A stretch of 64,000 nt of DNA from Neogemmobacter tilapiae. GTDB taxonomy: Bacteria > Pseudomonadota > Alphaproteobacteria > Rhodobacterales > Rhodobacteraceae. The notes under the pieces are model-generated. The model searched no databases, was not told the origin of the DNA, and worked only from the letters and a program-made list of their open reading frames with translations. Location of the stretch: contig NZ_BMYJ01000006.1 in NCBI RefSeq assembly GCF_014652215.1, forward strand, positions 52,519 to 116,518. The letters are read 5' to 3'. Both the position numbers and the translations under genes were made by a program. Shown here piece after piece: positions 24,374 to 34,147 of the stretch. Every line of letters begins with the position of its first letter. Within the stretch, counting starts at the first letter, position 1.

Positions 24374-25804
24374 ATGAACTTTCCCAATGCGCTGAAATTC
24401 TACATCAACGGGGAATGGGTCACGCCCCTGTCATCGGAACGTCTGGACGTGGAAAACCCCGCGACCGAGGAGATCATCTGCCAGATTGCCTTGGGTTCGG
24501 TCGAAGACACCGACCGCGCCATCCTCGCCGCCCGTGCCGCTTTCCTGCCCTTCACCCAATGGCCCACTGCCCGGCGGATCGAACTGCTTGAGGAAGTGCT
24601 GGCCCAATACAACAAGCGTTTCGATGATGTGGCCGATGCGATGCGTCTGGAAATGGGTGCCCCCGTCGCTTGGTCGCGTGAAGCCCAGGCCTGGGCGGGG
24701 CAGGTGCATCTGGAAAGCACTATCAAGGCCGCCAAGGAAATGCATTGGGAAGAACAGCGCGGCACCTCGCTGATCATCCGCGAGGGCATTGGGGTTTGCG
24801 GTCTGATCACGCCTTGGAACTGGCCGATGAACCAGATGGTCTGCAAAGTGGCCCCGGCCTTGGTGGCGGGCTGCACGATGGTCTTGAAACCTTCGGAAAT
24901 CGCCCCGCTTTCGGGGCTGATCTTTGCCGAAATCCTGCATGATGCGGGCGTTCCGGCAGGGGTCTTCAATCTTGTGAACGGCACCGGCCCCGTTGTCGGC
25001 GCGCAGCTTTCCACCCACCCCGAGGTGGATATGGTCAGCTTTACCGGATCGACCCGCGCCGGGACCGCCGTGGCAGCAGCAGCCGCGCCGACGGTCAAGC
25101 GCGTGGCGCAGGAATTGGGGGGCAAATCGCCGAACATCATTCTGGCCAGCGCCGATCTGGATGCAGCCGTGAAGGGCGGTGTCGAAGGCTGCATGTCGAA
25201 CACCGGCGAAAGCTGTGATGCGGCGACCCGCATGTTCGTGCCCCGCGCCCTGCATGACCGTGCTTGCGTTGTGGCCCGCGAAACCTGCGAAGCCATGCGC
25301 CCCGGTGATCCGTTGGATCCGGCGACCACCCACGGCCCGCTGATCTCAGGCCCGCATTTCCACAAGGTGCAGGCGATGATCCAAAAGGGCATCGACGAAG
25401 GCGCGCAGGTCGTGACGGGCGGCGTCGGCCGCCCCATCGGCGTGAACCGGGGCTGGTTCGTGCGTCCGACCGTGTTTGGCAATGTGACGAATGACATGGC
25501 CATCGCGCGGGAAGAGGTTTTTGGCCCGGTTCTGGTGATCCTGCCCTATGACACGCTGGAACAGGCCATTGTCGAGGCGAATGACACCGTCTACGGCCTT
25601 GCCGCCTATGTCAGCGGCCCCTTGGATGAGGCGCGCGCCGTAGCACGCCATCTGCGGGCGGGCACGGTGAACCTGAACTATCCGGCTTGGGATACCAACG
25701 CACCCTTCGGCGGCTACAAGCAATCGGGCAATGGTCGGGAATATGCCGATTTCGGCATTCACGACTTCTGCGAGACGAAAGTCATCGTGGGCTATGAGGC
25801 CTGA
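24374..25804 (+). CDS. NAD(P)-dependent aldehyde dehydrogenase
   Basis: A 476-residue ALDH-superfamily enzyme of normal length. Catalytic residues are all traceable: Asn149 (TPWNWP), Glu247 (QELGGKSPN) and nucleophile Cys281 (NTGESCDAATR). FTGSTRAG near 223 binds the nucleotide. It oxidises an aldehyde to its acid, with broad or unknown specificity. It follows the PEP-mutase-family gene after a hairpin, so probably has its own promoter. A strong bidirectional terminator follows at 25808. Confidence 0.88.
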   Translation: MNFPNALKFYINGEWVTPLSSERLDVENPATEEIICQIALGSVEDTDRAILAARAAFLPFTQWPTARRIELLEEVLAQYNKRFDDVADAMRLEMGAPVAWSREAQAWAGQVHLESTIKAAKEMHWEEQRGTSLIIREGIGVCGLITPWNWPMNQMVCKVAPALVAGCTMVLKPSEIAPLSGLIFAEILHDAGVPAGVFNLVNGTGPVVGAQLSTHPEVDMVSFTGSTRAGTAVAAAAAPTVKRVAQELGGKSPNIILASADLDAAVKGGVEGCMSNTGESCDAATRMFVPRALHDRACVVARETCEAMRPGDPLDPATTHGPLISGPHFHKVQAMIQKGIDEGAQVVTGGVGRPIGVNRGWFVRPTVFGNVTNDMAIAREEVFGPVLVILPYDTLEQAIVEANDTVYGLAAYVSGPLDEARAVARHLRAGTVNLNYPAWDTNAPFGGYKQSGNGREYADFGIHDFCETKVIVGYEA

Positions 25805-25806
25805 AA

Positions 25807-25850
25807 AAAGCGGGGGGGCATCTGCCCCCCTGACCCCCCGCGTTATTTTT
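25807..25850. terminator. Bidirectional intrinsic terminator
   Basis: An A-run and GCGGGGGG on the left pair with CCCCCCGC followed by GTTATTTTT on the right, with a second internal G/C pairing (GGGGGGCA/TGCCCCCC). It sits between the convergent ALDH and SDR genes, and the poly-A/poly-T flanks make it functional in both directions. Confidence 0.8.
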
Positions 25851-25870
25851 GGCCAAATGAAAGCGGCGCG

Positions 25871-26524
25871 TCAGAGCGCGATTGTGTTCAGCAAGCGCTC
25901 GGCCTCATCCCCGACATTCGCCAAGGCGCTGCGATCTTCCCCCGGCCAGAACCGTGCGCGGGTGGCTGTGGGCATCGGGGCGGGCTGGTGGATGACAACG
26001 CGAGGGCCGATGCGGGCGGTTTCGGCCTGCCATGACCGAGCCAAGGCGATCTGGGCAGCTTTGGTCGTGCCATAATGGCCAAAGTTCATCTGGCCGCCCT
26101 GCGGATCGTCCAGAAAGACGGCGATGCCATCGGCACCCAAAAGAGGTGCGATCATGGGGATCAGAACACCCGTGGCCCGCAGGTTGATGTTCACCGATTT
26201 GTCCCAATCCTTGCCATCCAGATGGGCGGCAGGGGCCAAGGGGGCCGCGTGAATGGCGGCATGGACCCAAAGCTTCAACCCGCCCCAGCGGTCATGAATC
26301 GAACGGCAAAGATGCCGCATGGCATCGTCATTGGTGATGTCCATCGGGGCTAGCGTCAGCGCACCCGCCCCCGGCTGGCGTCGGGCTTTCACCCGGTCGT
26401 CCAACTCTTCCAGCCCGCCCACGGTGCGGGCCACTGCCACCACATCCCAGCCACGCGACGCCAGTTGATCGGCCACAGCCGCGCCAAAGCCGCGTGAGGC
26501 ACCGGTGACAAGGGCAAGGGACAT
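25871..26524 (-). CDS. SDR family oxidoreductase
   Basis: A 217-residue short-chain dehydrogenase. TGASRGFG binds NAD(P)H and YGTTKAA gives the Tyr-x3-Lys pair. The usual NNAG is replaced by VHAAI (residues around 86), and the active-site serine region is altered (FLDDPQGG), so activity may be unusual. It lies 80 bp downstream of purF on the same strand and may be cotranscribed. Confidence 0.75.
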   Translation of the reverse strand: MSLALVTGASRGFGAAVADQLASRGWDVVAVARTVGGLEELDDRVKARRQPGAGALTLAPMDITNDDAMRHLCRSIHDRWGGLKLWVHAAIHAAPLAPAAHLDGKDWDKSVNINLRATGVLIPMIAPLLGADGIAVFLDDPQGGQMNFGHYGTTKAAQIALARSWQAETARIGPRVVIHQPAPMPTATRARFWPGEDRSALANVGDEAERLLNTIAL

Positions 26525-26604
26525 GATAGGCCTTTCAGTAGGGCAGGGCGGTCCATCGGGACCATTTCTTCAGACGGGCGTCGAAATTCGGTCTGTTGGC
26601 AAAC

Positions 26605-28074
26605 CTATTCCGCCGCCTTCATCTGAAAGCCTTCCTCGATCTTGTCCGAAGGCACGACCGGATATTCCCCCGAGAAGCAGGCGTCGCAGAACTGCGGTGC
26701 TTTTGCATTTCGCCCCTGCGCCTCGCCCGCCGCGCGGTAAAGCCCGTCCAGAGAGATGAATTTCAGCGAATTCACCCCGATCCAGTCGCGCATCTCGTCC
26801 TCGGACATCGTCGCTGCCAGCAGTTTCGACCGTTCCGGTGTATCCACCCCATAGAAGCAAGGCCAAGCCGTGGGGGGCGAAGCAATGCGGAAGTGAACCT
26901 CCGCCGCCCCAGCCTCAAGGATCATTTCTTTGATCTTCCGGCTTGTCGTGCCCCGCACAACAGAATCGTCAACCAAAACCACCCGCTTGCCCTTGATCAG
27001 CGCCCGGTTCACGTTCAGCTTCAACCGCACGCCCATGTTGCGGATATGCTCGGTCGGCTCAATAAACGTCCGTCCCATATATTGGTTGCGGATGATGCCC
27101 ATCGCATAGGGGATGCCGCTTTCCTGACTGAACCCAATCGCCGCGGGCGTGCCGCTGTCCGGCACCGGGCAGACCAGATCCGCCTCGACCGGGGCTTCGC
27201 GCGCCAGTTCCACACCGATCATCCGCCGGGTTTCATAGACCGAACGACCCAACAGAATGCTGTCTGGACGGCTGAAATAGACCTGTTCAAAGATGCAGAA
27301 CCGCGGTGTCGCCTGCACAAAGGGGCGGGTGCTTTCCACCCGGTTGCCTTCGATCACCACCATCTCACCGGGTTCAATCTCGCGCACGAAATCCGCCCCT
27401 ATGATGTCCAGCCCGCAGGTTTCCGACGACAGCGCCCAACCCGAATCGCCGATCCGTCCCAGAACCAAGGGCCGCACCCCATGCGCGTCGCGCACGCCGA
27501 TCAGCTTGGTCCGCGTCATCGCAATCACGCTGAACGCGCCTTCCACCCGCCGCAGCGCGTCCTTGATCCGCTCGGCCAAAGTTTTCTGGATCGACCGCGC
27601 CATCAGATGGATGATGCATTCACTGTCCGACGAGGATTGGAAAATCGAACCCCGTTCGATCAGTTCCCGTCGCAGGGCCACCGCATTGGTGATGTTGCCA
27701 TTATGCGCAATCGCACAGCCGCCCATCGAGAATTCGCCAAAGAAGGGCTGCACATCGCGGATCGCGGTCGCCCCTTTGGAACCCGCCGTCGAATAGCGCA
27801 CGTGACCAATCGCAATCGGGCCGGGCAGGGTGTCCATCACGGCGGCATTGGTGAAATTGTCGCGCACATAGCCAAAGCGCCGGGCCGAGTTGAACCCGTG
27901 TTCCGGGTCATGGCTGACGATGCCGCCTGCCTCTTGCCCCCGGTGTTGCAGCGCGTGCAGACCCAGCGCCACAAAGTTGGCCGCGTCCTTGGCCCCCACC
28001 ACGCCGAAGATCCCGCATTCCTCGCGCAGTTTGTCGCCGTCGGTTTCCGGGTCGAACGGGTGACGGAACTGCAT
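26605..28074 (-). CDS. purF: Amidophosphoribosyltransferase (PurF)
   Basis: A 489-residue enzyme catalysing the first step of de novo purine synthesis: PRPP + glutamine to 5-phosphoribosylamine. The N-terminal glutaminase domain has its nucleophile at Cys20 (EECGIFGVVG), implying removal of a 19-residue propeptide. The C-terminal phosphoribosyltransferase domain carries the PRPP loop VVLVDDSVVRGTTS. The ATG at 28074 has a well-placed GGAGG seven bases upstream. cvpA lies just upstream, the same purF-cvpA pairing seen in many proteobacteria. Confidence 0.95.
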   Translation of the reverse strand: MQFRHPFDPETDGDKLREECGIFGVVGAKDAANFVALGLHALQHRGQEAGGIVSHDPEHGFNSARRFGYVRDNFTNAAVMDTLPGPIAIGHVRYSTAGSKGATAIRDVQPFFGEFSMGGCAIAHNGNITNAVALRRELIERGSIFQSSSDSECIIHLMARSIQKTLAERIKDALRRVEGAFSVIAMTRTKLIGVRDAHGVRPLVLGRIGDSGWALSSETCGLDIIGADFVREIEPGEMVVIEGNRVESTRPFVQATPRFCIFEQVYFSRPDSILLGRSVYETRRMIGVELAREAPVEADLVCPVPDSGTPAAIGFSQESGIPYAMGIIRNQYMGRTFIEPTEHIRNMGVRLKLNVNRALIKGKRVVLVDDSVVRGTTSRKIKEMILEAGAAEVHFRIASPPTAWPCFYGVDTPERSKLLAATMSEDEMRDWIGVNSLKFISLDGLYRAAGEAQGRNAKAPQFCDACFSGEYPVVPSDKIEEGFQMKAAE

Positions 28075-28152
28075 AGGCGGGCCTCCGAATCTGTGGGCAG
28101 CGGGCAGCATCCCTTTAGGCCGATTGCCCGCCGCTGTCACCCCCGGAAGAGG

Positions 28153-28797
28153 TCAGTTGTTCTGCGTTGCAGCACCGTCTTGCGTCGTGCCTTCGGTCGC
28201 GGGTGCGGTTTCATCGCCCGGCGTCACCGGGGCCACGGTGGCATCGGCTTCACAGCTGTTCACCAGCACCTGATACTGCGACACGATCCAACCCGGCGCA
28301 TCATCCGGGATCATCGCATCAACCTTGTCCTGCACGGTGGCAAACAGTTTCGCCGTGCGGCTTTCGTCAATGGCGGGAACAGTATTGGCTGCAATGGCCC
28401 GGTCATAGACGATGAAGGCCACGGCCACCAACAACACACCCCGCGCCACGCCGAACAGGAAACCCAGCGCCTGATCAATGCCCCCCAGCGCCGTGCGCTG
28501 GATGGCCGAGCTGAACAAAGGTGTGAACAGCGCCGCCACCACCAAAGCCAAGGCAAAGACCCCGGCAAAGGCCACGATGATCGACAATTCACAGCTTCCA
28601 TCCAGGAATTCGTTCAGAACCGGGATTTCCTTGACCAAGGGCTGCGCCTGCGGCGCAAAGATGAAGGCCAGAACAGCGGCCCCAACCCAGCCCAGAATGG
28701 CCATTGATTCGCGGACCAGACCGCGTGAATAGGCCAAAATGGCCGAAAGCACGATGACAACAGCCACCACGCCGTCCACGTAGGTGAAGCCTTCCAT
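28153..28797 (-). CDS. cvpA: CvpA family membrane protein
   Basis: A 214-residue protein with four hydrophobic segments starting MEGFTYVDGVVAVVIVLSAILAYSRG, typical of CvpA (colicin V production protein homologue). The C-terminal about 40 residues are a polar, Thr/Ala-rich tail. CvpA lies upstream of purF in many proteobacteria; its function is linked to envelope homeostasis and purine operon regulation but not fully defined. It is 24 bp downstream of radA. Confidence 0.88.
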   Translation of the reverse strand: MEGFTYVDGVVAVVIVLSAILAYSRGLVRESMAILGWVGAAVLAFIFAPQAQPLVKEIPVLNEFLDGSCELSIIVAFAGVFALALVVAALFTPLFSSAIQRTALGGIDQALGFLFGVARGVLLVAVAFIVYDRAIAANTVPAIDESRTAKLFATVQDKVDAMIPDDAPGWIVSQYQVLVNSCEADATVAPVTPGDETAPATEGTTQDGAATQNN

Positions 28798-28821
28798 GCG
28801 TCTTACTCCGTTTGCCTGGGG

Positions 28822-30180
28822 TCAGCCCGCGCCGAACATCTCGCCCACAAAGGCGGTCAGGTCGGAAAAGGCACGCACCCCAATTCCCTCTGTCTGTCCC
28901 AGCTTCGATCCGGCTGGCGCTATGGCCGTGGTAAAACCAAGTTTCGCCGCTTCTTTCAATCGGTTTTCGGTCTGAACCGCCGGACGCAGCGCCCCCGACA
29001 GGCTGATTTCGCCAAAAAGCACGCTTTCTGGCGGAATTGCCACATCCTCACGCGCGGAAAGGAGGGCCGCCGCCACCGCCAGATCCGATGCCGGTTCGCT
29101 GACCCGCAGCCCCCCGGCCACGTTCAGAAACACGTCGAGCCCCGCGAAAGGAATGCCACAGCGCGCCTCCAGCACCGCCAGAATCGTGCTCACGCGGCCT
29201 GAATCCAGGCCGACAACGGTGCGTCTGGCCGTGCCCAAAGTCGTGGGGGCCACCAAAGCCTGAATTTCGGTCAGTACGGGCCGCGTGCCCTCAATCCCCG
29301 CAAACACCGCGCTGCCCGGCACGGGATTGCCCCGGTCTGACAGGAACAGCGCCGAAGGGTTCGTCACCTGCGACAACCCCTGACCCGTCATTTCAAACAC
29401 ACCAATTTCATCCGCAGGCCCAAAACGGTTCTTCACCGCCCGAAGGATACGGAACTGATGGCCCCGCTCGCCCTCAAAATAAAGCACGGTATCAACCATA
29501 TGTTCCACGACACGCGGTCCGGCGATCTGACCCTCTTTCGTCACATGGCCCACGATCACAACCGCAACCCCGCGCTTTTTCGCGAAATTCACCAGCTCAT
29601 GCGCCGAGGCACGCACCTGCGCCACTGACCCCGGCGCGCTTTCCACATTGTCCAGCCACATGGTCTGAATCGAATCGATCACCGCCAGACCGGGGCGTTC
29701 CTGATCCAGCGTCGTCAGAATGTCCCGCAGGTTGGTTTCCGCCGCCAAGCCCACCGGCGCATCGGCCAGCCCAAGGCGCTGCGCCCGCATCCGCACCTGC
29801 GCGGTGGCCTCTTCGCCCGAGATATACAGCGCCTTCATCCCCTGCCGGGCAAAGCTTGCGGTGGCTTGCAACAAAAGCGTCGACTTCCCGATGCCGGGAT
29901 CGCCCCCCACCAACAGGGCCGAGGCCGGAACCAATCCGCCACCCAAAACGCGGTCCAATTCCGCAATGCCCGAACTGGCGCGCGGGGGCAGGGGTTCTTG
30001 CGTCGCAAGATCGGTCAGCTGGATGGTGCGGCCCTTGTTGCCCAAGGCGCGGGGGCCCTGCGACAGGGGGGCTTCTTCTTGAATGGTGTTCCAGCCGCCG
30101 CAGGCATCGCAGCGCCCCGCCCATTTCTTGTGAACGGCACCGCAGGCTTGGCAGGTGAATTGGAATGTGGGTTTGGCCAT
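28822..30180 (-). CDS. radA: DNA repair protein RadA
   Basis: A 452-residue RecA-like ATPase that processes recombination intermediates and promotes branch migration. An N-terminal C4 zinc finger (CQACGAVHKKW and CDACGGW), Walker A GGDPGIGKST, the RadA-specific KNRFG motif and a C-terminal Lon-protease-like domain (GIPFAGLDVFLNVAGGLRV) are all present. Start taken at ATG 30180 (MAKPTFQFTC); an upstream extension would run through a palindrome. Confidence 0.95.
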   Translation of the reverse strand: MAKPTFQFTCQACGAVHKKWAGRCDACGGWNTIQEEAPLSQGPRALGNKGRTIQLTDLATQEPLPPRASSGIAELDRVLGGGLVPASALLVGGDPGIGKSTLLLQATASFARQGMKALYISGEEATAQVRMRAQRLGLADAPVGLAAETNLRDILTTLDQERPGLAVIDSIQTMWLDNVESAPGSVAQVRASAHELVNFAKKRGVAVVIVGHVTKEGQIAGPRVVEHMVDTVLYFEGERGHQFRILRAVKNRFGPADEIGVFEMTGQGLSQVTNPSALFLSDRGNPVPGSAVFAGIEGTRPVLTEIQALVAPTTLGTARRTVVGLDSGRVSTILAVLEARCGIPFAGLDVFLNVAGGLRVSEPASDLAVAAALLSAREDVAIPPESVLFGEISLSGALRPAVQTENRLKEAAKLGFTTAIAPAGSKLGQTEGIGVRAFSDLTAFVGEMFGAG

Positions 30181-30251
30181 GGCCTTTCTTCGCCTGTCTG
30201 GGGGCAGGGGGCAAGTCGAATGGGCAATCTGCCCATCATCCACACCCCACA

Positions 30252-30270
30252 GATGGGCCAATGGCCCATC
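30252..30270 (-). terminator. Palindrome between PqiA-like gene and radA
   Basis: A 19-bp perfect dyad (arm GATGGGCCA, one central base) begins immediately after the PqiA-like gene's stop on the minus strand. A very similar dyad lies at 62021-62039 and a shorter relative at 6106-6120. It may terminate or attenuate transcription into radA, or be an interspersed repeat. Confidence 0.5.
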
Positions 30271-30738
30271 CTACTTTTCTGTCAGGTAGGAAATCGCAAT
30301 CGAGGCCAGAATACAGGCGGTGAACAGATACATCCCCCAAGCCACCTCAATCGTCGCATAGCCCACGCCTTTCACGATCACGATATAAAGCGCGATCAGA
30401 AAAATATCGGCCATCGCCAGTTTGCCCAAGATGTTCAGCGCCGCCAGAATGCGCGGCGAGGCGAGGCGGAAATGCACCAGCGCCAGACCGATGGTCTTGA
30501 GGTAAGGCGCAAACAAGGCCAGCGCCGTGACAACCAGCGCCAAGGGAATGTCGGAACCCCAGAGGGATTGCAGGCCCGTGAGGACCGAGATTTCATCCAA
30601 GCCGAATAAAGGCATGAGGCCCGCGCGGAGGAGGGGGGCGAACCAGGCGATGGGGAAGAGGATGAGGAGGGAGAGGTTGGCGAGTTTGAGAGGGATTTCG
30701 CCGTATCTTTGAATTTGCCTATTCAACACGCTGTCCAT
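30271..30738 (-). CDS. Paraquat-inducible protein A (PqiA) domain protein
   Basis: A 155-residue inner-membrane protein with four hydrophobic segments; the order and the loop motifs (LALFAPYLKTIGLA, LNILGKLAMADIFLIALYIVIVKG) match one PqiA domain. Canonical PqiA has two such domains plus cysteine-rich zinc modules, both missing here. PqiA works with MCE proteins in envelope lipid transport, and the nearby mlaEF genes fit that theme. It overlaps the preceding 119-aa gene by 20 bp. Confidence 0.75.
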   Translation of the reverse strand: MDSVLNRQIQRYGEIPLKLANLSLLILFPIAWFAPLLRAGLMPLFGLDEISVLTGLQSLWGSDIPLALVVTALALFAPYLKTIGLALVHFRLASPRILAALNILGKLAMADIFLIALYIVIVKGVGYATIEVAWGMYLFTACILASIAISYLTEK

Positions 30739-31078
30739 CCCGATAAATGGCCACGACTTCCATCACGCCAAGAATGCCATCGTTAAAACGTTCAAGTTCA
30801 TCGGCGGGAACCCAAAGCTCTTCGTGATCCCGCCCACCTGCCTGCTGCACAGAATAGCGATCCGCCGTTTCCCTGTTGATCTCAAAGCGTAAAACATAAC
30901 CGAAGTTATTCGGTGCTGGGAGGATGGAGTTCCAATCGCGGGCAATCTTTTCCGCGTAAGAAAAAGTCGTGACAGGATAGAAAATCGGTTGGTCTATCAG
31001 ACGTGGAGGCCAACGTTTGAAGCCAGAAGCTGAAACCAGATCAAGTTCTTTCTGTCCGGTCGGGCGATACAGGATCAT
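30719..31078 (-). CDS. Conserved hypothetical protein
   Basis: A 119-residue soluble protein beginning MILYRPTGQKELDLVSASGF and containing YPVTTFSYAEKIARDWN and HEELWVPADEL. I recall homologues annotated only as 'ADP-ribosylation/crystallin J1', a label that is not a reliable function. Small, conserved, single-domain. It lies 25 bp downstream of mlaF and overlaps the PqiA-like gene, suggesting cotranscription. Confidence 0.65.
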   Translation of the reverse strand: MILYRPTGQKELDLVSASGFKRWPPRLIDQPIFYPVTTFSYAEKIARDWNSILPAPNNFGYVLRFEINRETADRYSVQQAGGRDHEELWVPADELERFNDGILGVMEVVAIYRDGQRVE

Positions 31079-31103
31079 TTCAAATTCCTAGGGGTTTAGA
31101 AGA

Positions 31104-31850
31104 CTACCTCACACTCTCAATCGGCCCCACCGCCCGCCCGTGAATGAACTGCTGAACATAAGGATCGTCCGTCGCGTCCATATCCGCCACTGGACCTGTC
31201 CAGCGGATCACCCCACCATGCAGCATCGCCACATTGTCGGCAATCGCCCGGACGGAGGACATATCGTGCGTGATGGTCATCGCGGTCGCGCCCATCTCCA
31301 CCACGATTTCCCGGATCAATTCATTGATCACCCCCGCCATGATCGGGTCCAGACCCGTCGTCGGCTCGTCAAAAAAGATGATCTCGGGTGACGCCGCAAT
31401 CGCCCGCGCCAGACCCACCCGCTTTTGCATCCCGCCGGACAATTCCGACGGATACAGATCCCCCACCTCGGGCTTTAGCCCCACACGTCGCAGTTTTTCG
31501 ATGGCAATCTCGCGCGCCTCGGCCTTGGGCCGCTTTAGCGCGCCGCGCAGCAGGCGAAAGGCGACATTCTCCCAGACCTTCAGGCTGTCAAACAGCGCGC
31601 CGCCCTGAAACAGCATCCCGAAACGGGCCAGAAACGCCTCGCGCTCGGCCCGTGCCACATCCTGCCCGTCCAGCGTGATCGTGCCCTGATCCGGCGTGAC
31701 CAACCCCAGAATACACTTCAACGTCACCGACTTGCCCGTGCCCGACCCGCCGATGATCACCATCGAGGTGCCTTTGGCAATGGTAAGATCGACCCCTTGC
31801 AGAACCTTGTTCGCCCCGAAACCCTTATGCACGCCCGAGAGTGTAATCAT
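31104..31850 (-). CDS. mlaF: MlaF-type ABC transporter ATP-binding protein
   Basis: A 248-residue ATPase: Walker A IGGSGTGKSVTLK, signature LSGGMQKRVGLARA, Walker B IIFFDEPTTGLD and the switch histidine in ITHDM. The glycine-rich signature with MQKRV is typical of MlaF/TtgA, which power phospholipid transport between the membranes to maintain outer-membrane asymmetry. The ATG overlaps the mlaE stop. No MCE-domain mlaD follows, unlike the standard mlaFEDCB order. Confidence 0.9.
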   Translation of the reverse strand: MITLSGVHKGFGANKVLQGVDLTIAKGTSMVIIGGSGTGKSVTLKCILGLVTPDQGTITLDGQDVARAEREAFLARFGMLFQGGALFDSLKVWENVAFRLLRGALKRPKAEAREIAIEKLRRVGLKPEVGDLYPSELSGGMQKRVGLARAIAASPEIIFFDEPTTGLDPIMAGVINELIREIVVEMGATAMTITHDMSSVRAIADNVAMLHGGVIRWTGPVADMDATDDPYVQQFIHGRAVGPIESVR

Positions 31851-32629
31851 GATCCGAACAGCACCGATGTAAGCAGGAAGTTGGCGGCGAGGATCAGGAT
31901 CGAGGCCATGGCGACGGCGTTCTTGGTGGCTTGCCCCACCCCCATCGCCCCGCGGCCCGAGTTCATGCCGTGATAGCAGCCGACCAAGGTCGCGATGAAC
32001 CCGAAAAACGCCCCTTTGATCAGCGACGACACGACATCCGGCAATTCCAGAAAATCAACGGTGTTCTGGATATAGCTGGCCTTGTTGAACCCCAATTGCC
32101 CAGTGGCCACGGTAAAACCGCCCAGAATCCCGATGATATCCCCCACGCCGACCAGCAAGGGCACAGTCAGAAATCCGGCCAGCACGCGCGGCACGGTCAG
32201 GTATTTCATCGGATGGGTCGAAAGCGTGACCAGCGCGTCGATCTGTTCCGTCACCTTCATCGTCGCAATCTCGGCGGCGATGGACGATGTCACCCTTGCG
32301 GCGATCATCAGGCCAACCAGCACGGGGCCCAATTCCCGCACCATGCCGATGGCCACGATCTGCGGAACCACCGCCTCGGCGCTGAACCTTTGCCCGCCCG
32401 CATAGATTTGCAGCGCCAGCGCGCCCCCGGTGAACAGGGCGGTCAGGCCGACGACGGGCAGCGACAGCCAGCCCACGTTCAGCAGCGCCGACAGAAATTC
32501 ACGCGGGTAAAACGGCGGGCGCACCAGATGCGCCAAGGTTGCCGCCGCATAAAGCGTGATGCGGCCGACCTGCGCCAGACCGGACAGGGTGACACGGCCA
32601 AGGGCCGCAATGGGCGAAAGCAAACTCAA
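31847..32629 (-). CDS. mlaE: MlaE-type permease of the phospholipid transporter
   Basis: A 260-residue membrane protein of the MlaE (DUF140) family: an N-terminal amphipathic segment, then about five membrane helices, with the conserved stretches [36 protein letters not shown] and [19 protein letters not shown]. It partners the ATPase MlaF in the inner membrane. It overlaps alr upstream and mlaF downstream by four bases each. Confidence 0.92.
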   Translation of the reverse strand: MSLLSPIAALGRVTLSGLAQVGRITLYAAATLAHLVRPPFYPREFLSALLNVGWLSLPVVGLTALFTGGALALQIYAGGQRFSAEAVVPQIVAIGMVRELGPVLVGLMIAARVTSSIAAEIATMKVTEQIDALVTLSTHPMKYLTVPRVLAGFLTVPLLVGVGDIIGILGGFTVATGQLGFNKASYIQNTVDFLELPDVVSSLIKGAFFGFIATLVGCYHGMNSGRGAMGVGQATKNAVAMASILILAANFLLTSVLFGS

Positions 32630-33672
32630 GCGCGGGCCCCGTGATATTGGCGGTTGTAGCGGGCCCCCAGCTGCGTCAGCAGCTCATAGCCGATGGTCCC
32701 GGCAGTTTCGGCCAGTTGATCCACCGTCTGATGCGGGCCGATCATATCCAGATAGTCGGGCACTTCCGGCAGATGCGTCACATCGACCGTGATCAGATCC
32801 ATCGAAACACGGCCCACGACAGGGCAGGGGGTATCGCCATGCCACAGCCGCACCTTGCCCGAAAGCTTGCGATGCAGCCCATCGGCATAGCCCGACAACA
32901 CCGTAGCAATAATCCGATCCTCGGGCGCGTGCCAGGTGTTGGAATAGCCGACAGGTTCCCCCGCCGCGACCAGCCGCGTCTGAATGACCGGCAGCGCCAG
33001 ATGATAGGGGTTGTGCCCGTGAAAGGGGGCGGCCCCATGCAACCCGATGCCGGGGCGGGTCAGGTCAAAGTGATAGGCCGGGCCCAGTAGGATGCCCCCC
33101 GTCGCCGAAAGCGAACGCGGCACTTCGATACCATCGGTCATGGCCAGAAAGGTCGCAAGCTGCGCCTCGTTCATCGGATGGTCGGGTTCATCGGCGCAGG
33201 CCAGATGGCTCATCACCAGTTCCGGCCCCGCTTGCAGCACCAGCTCCGCCACCGCCTGCCATTCGGCAGGCTCTAGCCCCAAACGGTTCATCCCCGTGTC
33301 CAGTTGCACACCGAAGGCATGGCCGGGCAGGGCCTCTAGATGCCGCATGATCTGTTCGATGGAATTCAGCATCGGGGTCAATTGCCGGTCGCGGATCATC
33401 TCGGCGTCGCCCGCCATATGCCCGCCCAGAATGTTGATCTGCGGACCCGCGCCCAAAACAGTGCGCAGCGTCGCCCCTTCCTCGGATGTCGCCACAAAGA
33501 ACCGCCGCGCCCCCGCTTGCGCCAAGGCCCGCGCCGTGCGGGTAATGCCGCTGCCATAGGCATTGGCCTTGACCACCGCCGCCGTTTGGCAATCGGGGGC
33601 CGACATGGCATCCAAGGCCCGCCAGTTGGCGGTGATGGCTTCAAGGTCGATAGAGAGGATTGCGCTGCCCAT
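32626..33672 (-). CDS. alr: Alanine racemase
   Basis: A 348-residue PLP enzyme interconverting L- and D-alanine for peptidoglycan. PLP lysine lies in [10 protein letters not shown] near residue 35; the C-terminal beta domain carries [14 protein letters not shown] and the catalytic tyrosine site (GYSNTW region). It is the first gene of the alr-mlaE-mlaF run and is 73 bp downstream of the DUF6614-like gene. Confidence 0.93.
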   Translation of the reverse strand: MGSAILSIDLEAITANWRALDAMSAPDCQTAAVVKANAYGSGITRTARALAQAGARRFFVATSEEGATLRTVLGAGPQINILGGHMAGDAEMIRDRQLTPMLNSIEQIMRHLEALPGHAFGVQLDTGMNRLGLEPAEWQAVAELVLQAGPELVMSHLACADEPDHPMNEAQLATFLAMTDGIEVPRSLSATGGILLGPAYHFDLTRPGIGLHGAAPFHGHNPYHLALPVIQTRLVAAGEPVGYSNTWHAPEDRIIATVLSGYADGLHRKLSGKVRLWHGDTPCPVVGRVSMDLITVDVTHLPEVPDYLDMIGPHQTVDQLAETAGTIGYELLTQLGARYNRQYHGARA

Positions 33673-33745
33673 CCCGCCCTTTTGCCAGTTGAGGGGCCAA
33701 GGTCAAGCCCCGCAGGCGGAAACCGGCGGATTGAAGGGACTTGCG

Positions 33746-34096
33746 TCAAACAAGTGCAATACGCTCCCTTTGCGCGGCATCGGGATAGGGGCGGTAGAGC
33801 CCCACCTCGGCCCGTTGGATCATTTGATGCATCTGATCATAGCGCCGCTGCGCCAGATCGTCGGTTTCGGACAAGGTTTGAAACAGATTGTCCAAAGCCG
33901 AAAGCCCCGGCAATTCAATCTCCAGCAGGAAATCACGCTGCGCGCCGGACGCCAGACCCAGCTTGCGCCGCATCAGCCGCCAGCCGCTGATCTGGCCATT
34001 GGCCTTTAGATGGGTCATCCAGCCCTGCACAGCACTGGCAAAGGCCAAAGCCTTGGCCCCGTCATGCAGGTCGATCTGGCAGTGGTAAAGAATCAT
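33746..34096 (-). CDS. DUF6614-like conserved hypothetical protein
   Basis: A 116-residue protein beginning MILYHCQIDLHDGAKALAFASAV, with a ferredoxin-like alternation of strands and helices (QGWMTHLKANGQISGWRLMRR, then DFLLEIELPGLSALDNLF). It resembles proteins labelled DUF6614 in Rhodobacterales; no function is known. The ATG at 34096 was chosen over an in-frame upstream ATG at 34117 because it gives the family's usual opening. It follows the 65-aa gene after gyrA. Confidence 0.65.
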   Translation of the reverse strand: MILYHCQIDLHDGAKALAFASAVQGWMTHLKANGQISGWRLMRRKLGLASGAQRDFLLEIELPGLSALDNLFQTLSETDDLAQRRYDQMHQMIQRAEVGLYRPYPDAAQRERIALV

Positions 34097-34147
34097 CGGC
34101 GGGCCCTCTGGTTTCACACAGATTGCCCGCCAAGCATGAGGATCGCG

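Noticed and set aside
26596..28707. A 703-codon open frame on the plus strand opposite purF and cvpA
   Set aside because: It lies wholly antisense to two clearly recognised genes, is rich in His, Arg and Pro, and has no family resemblance; long antisense frames are expected at this GC content.
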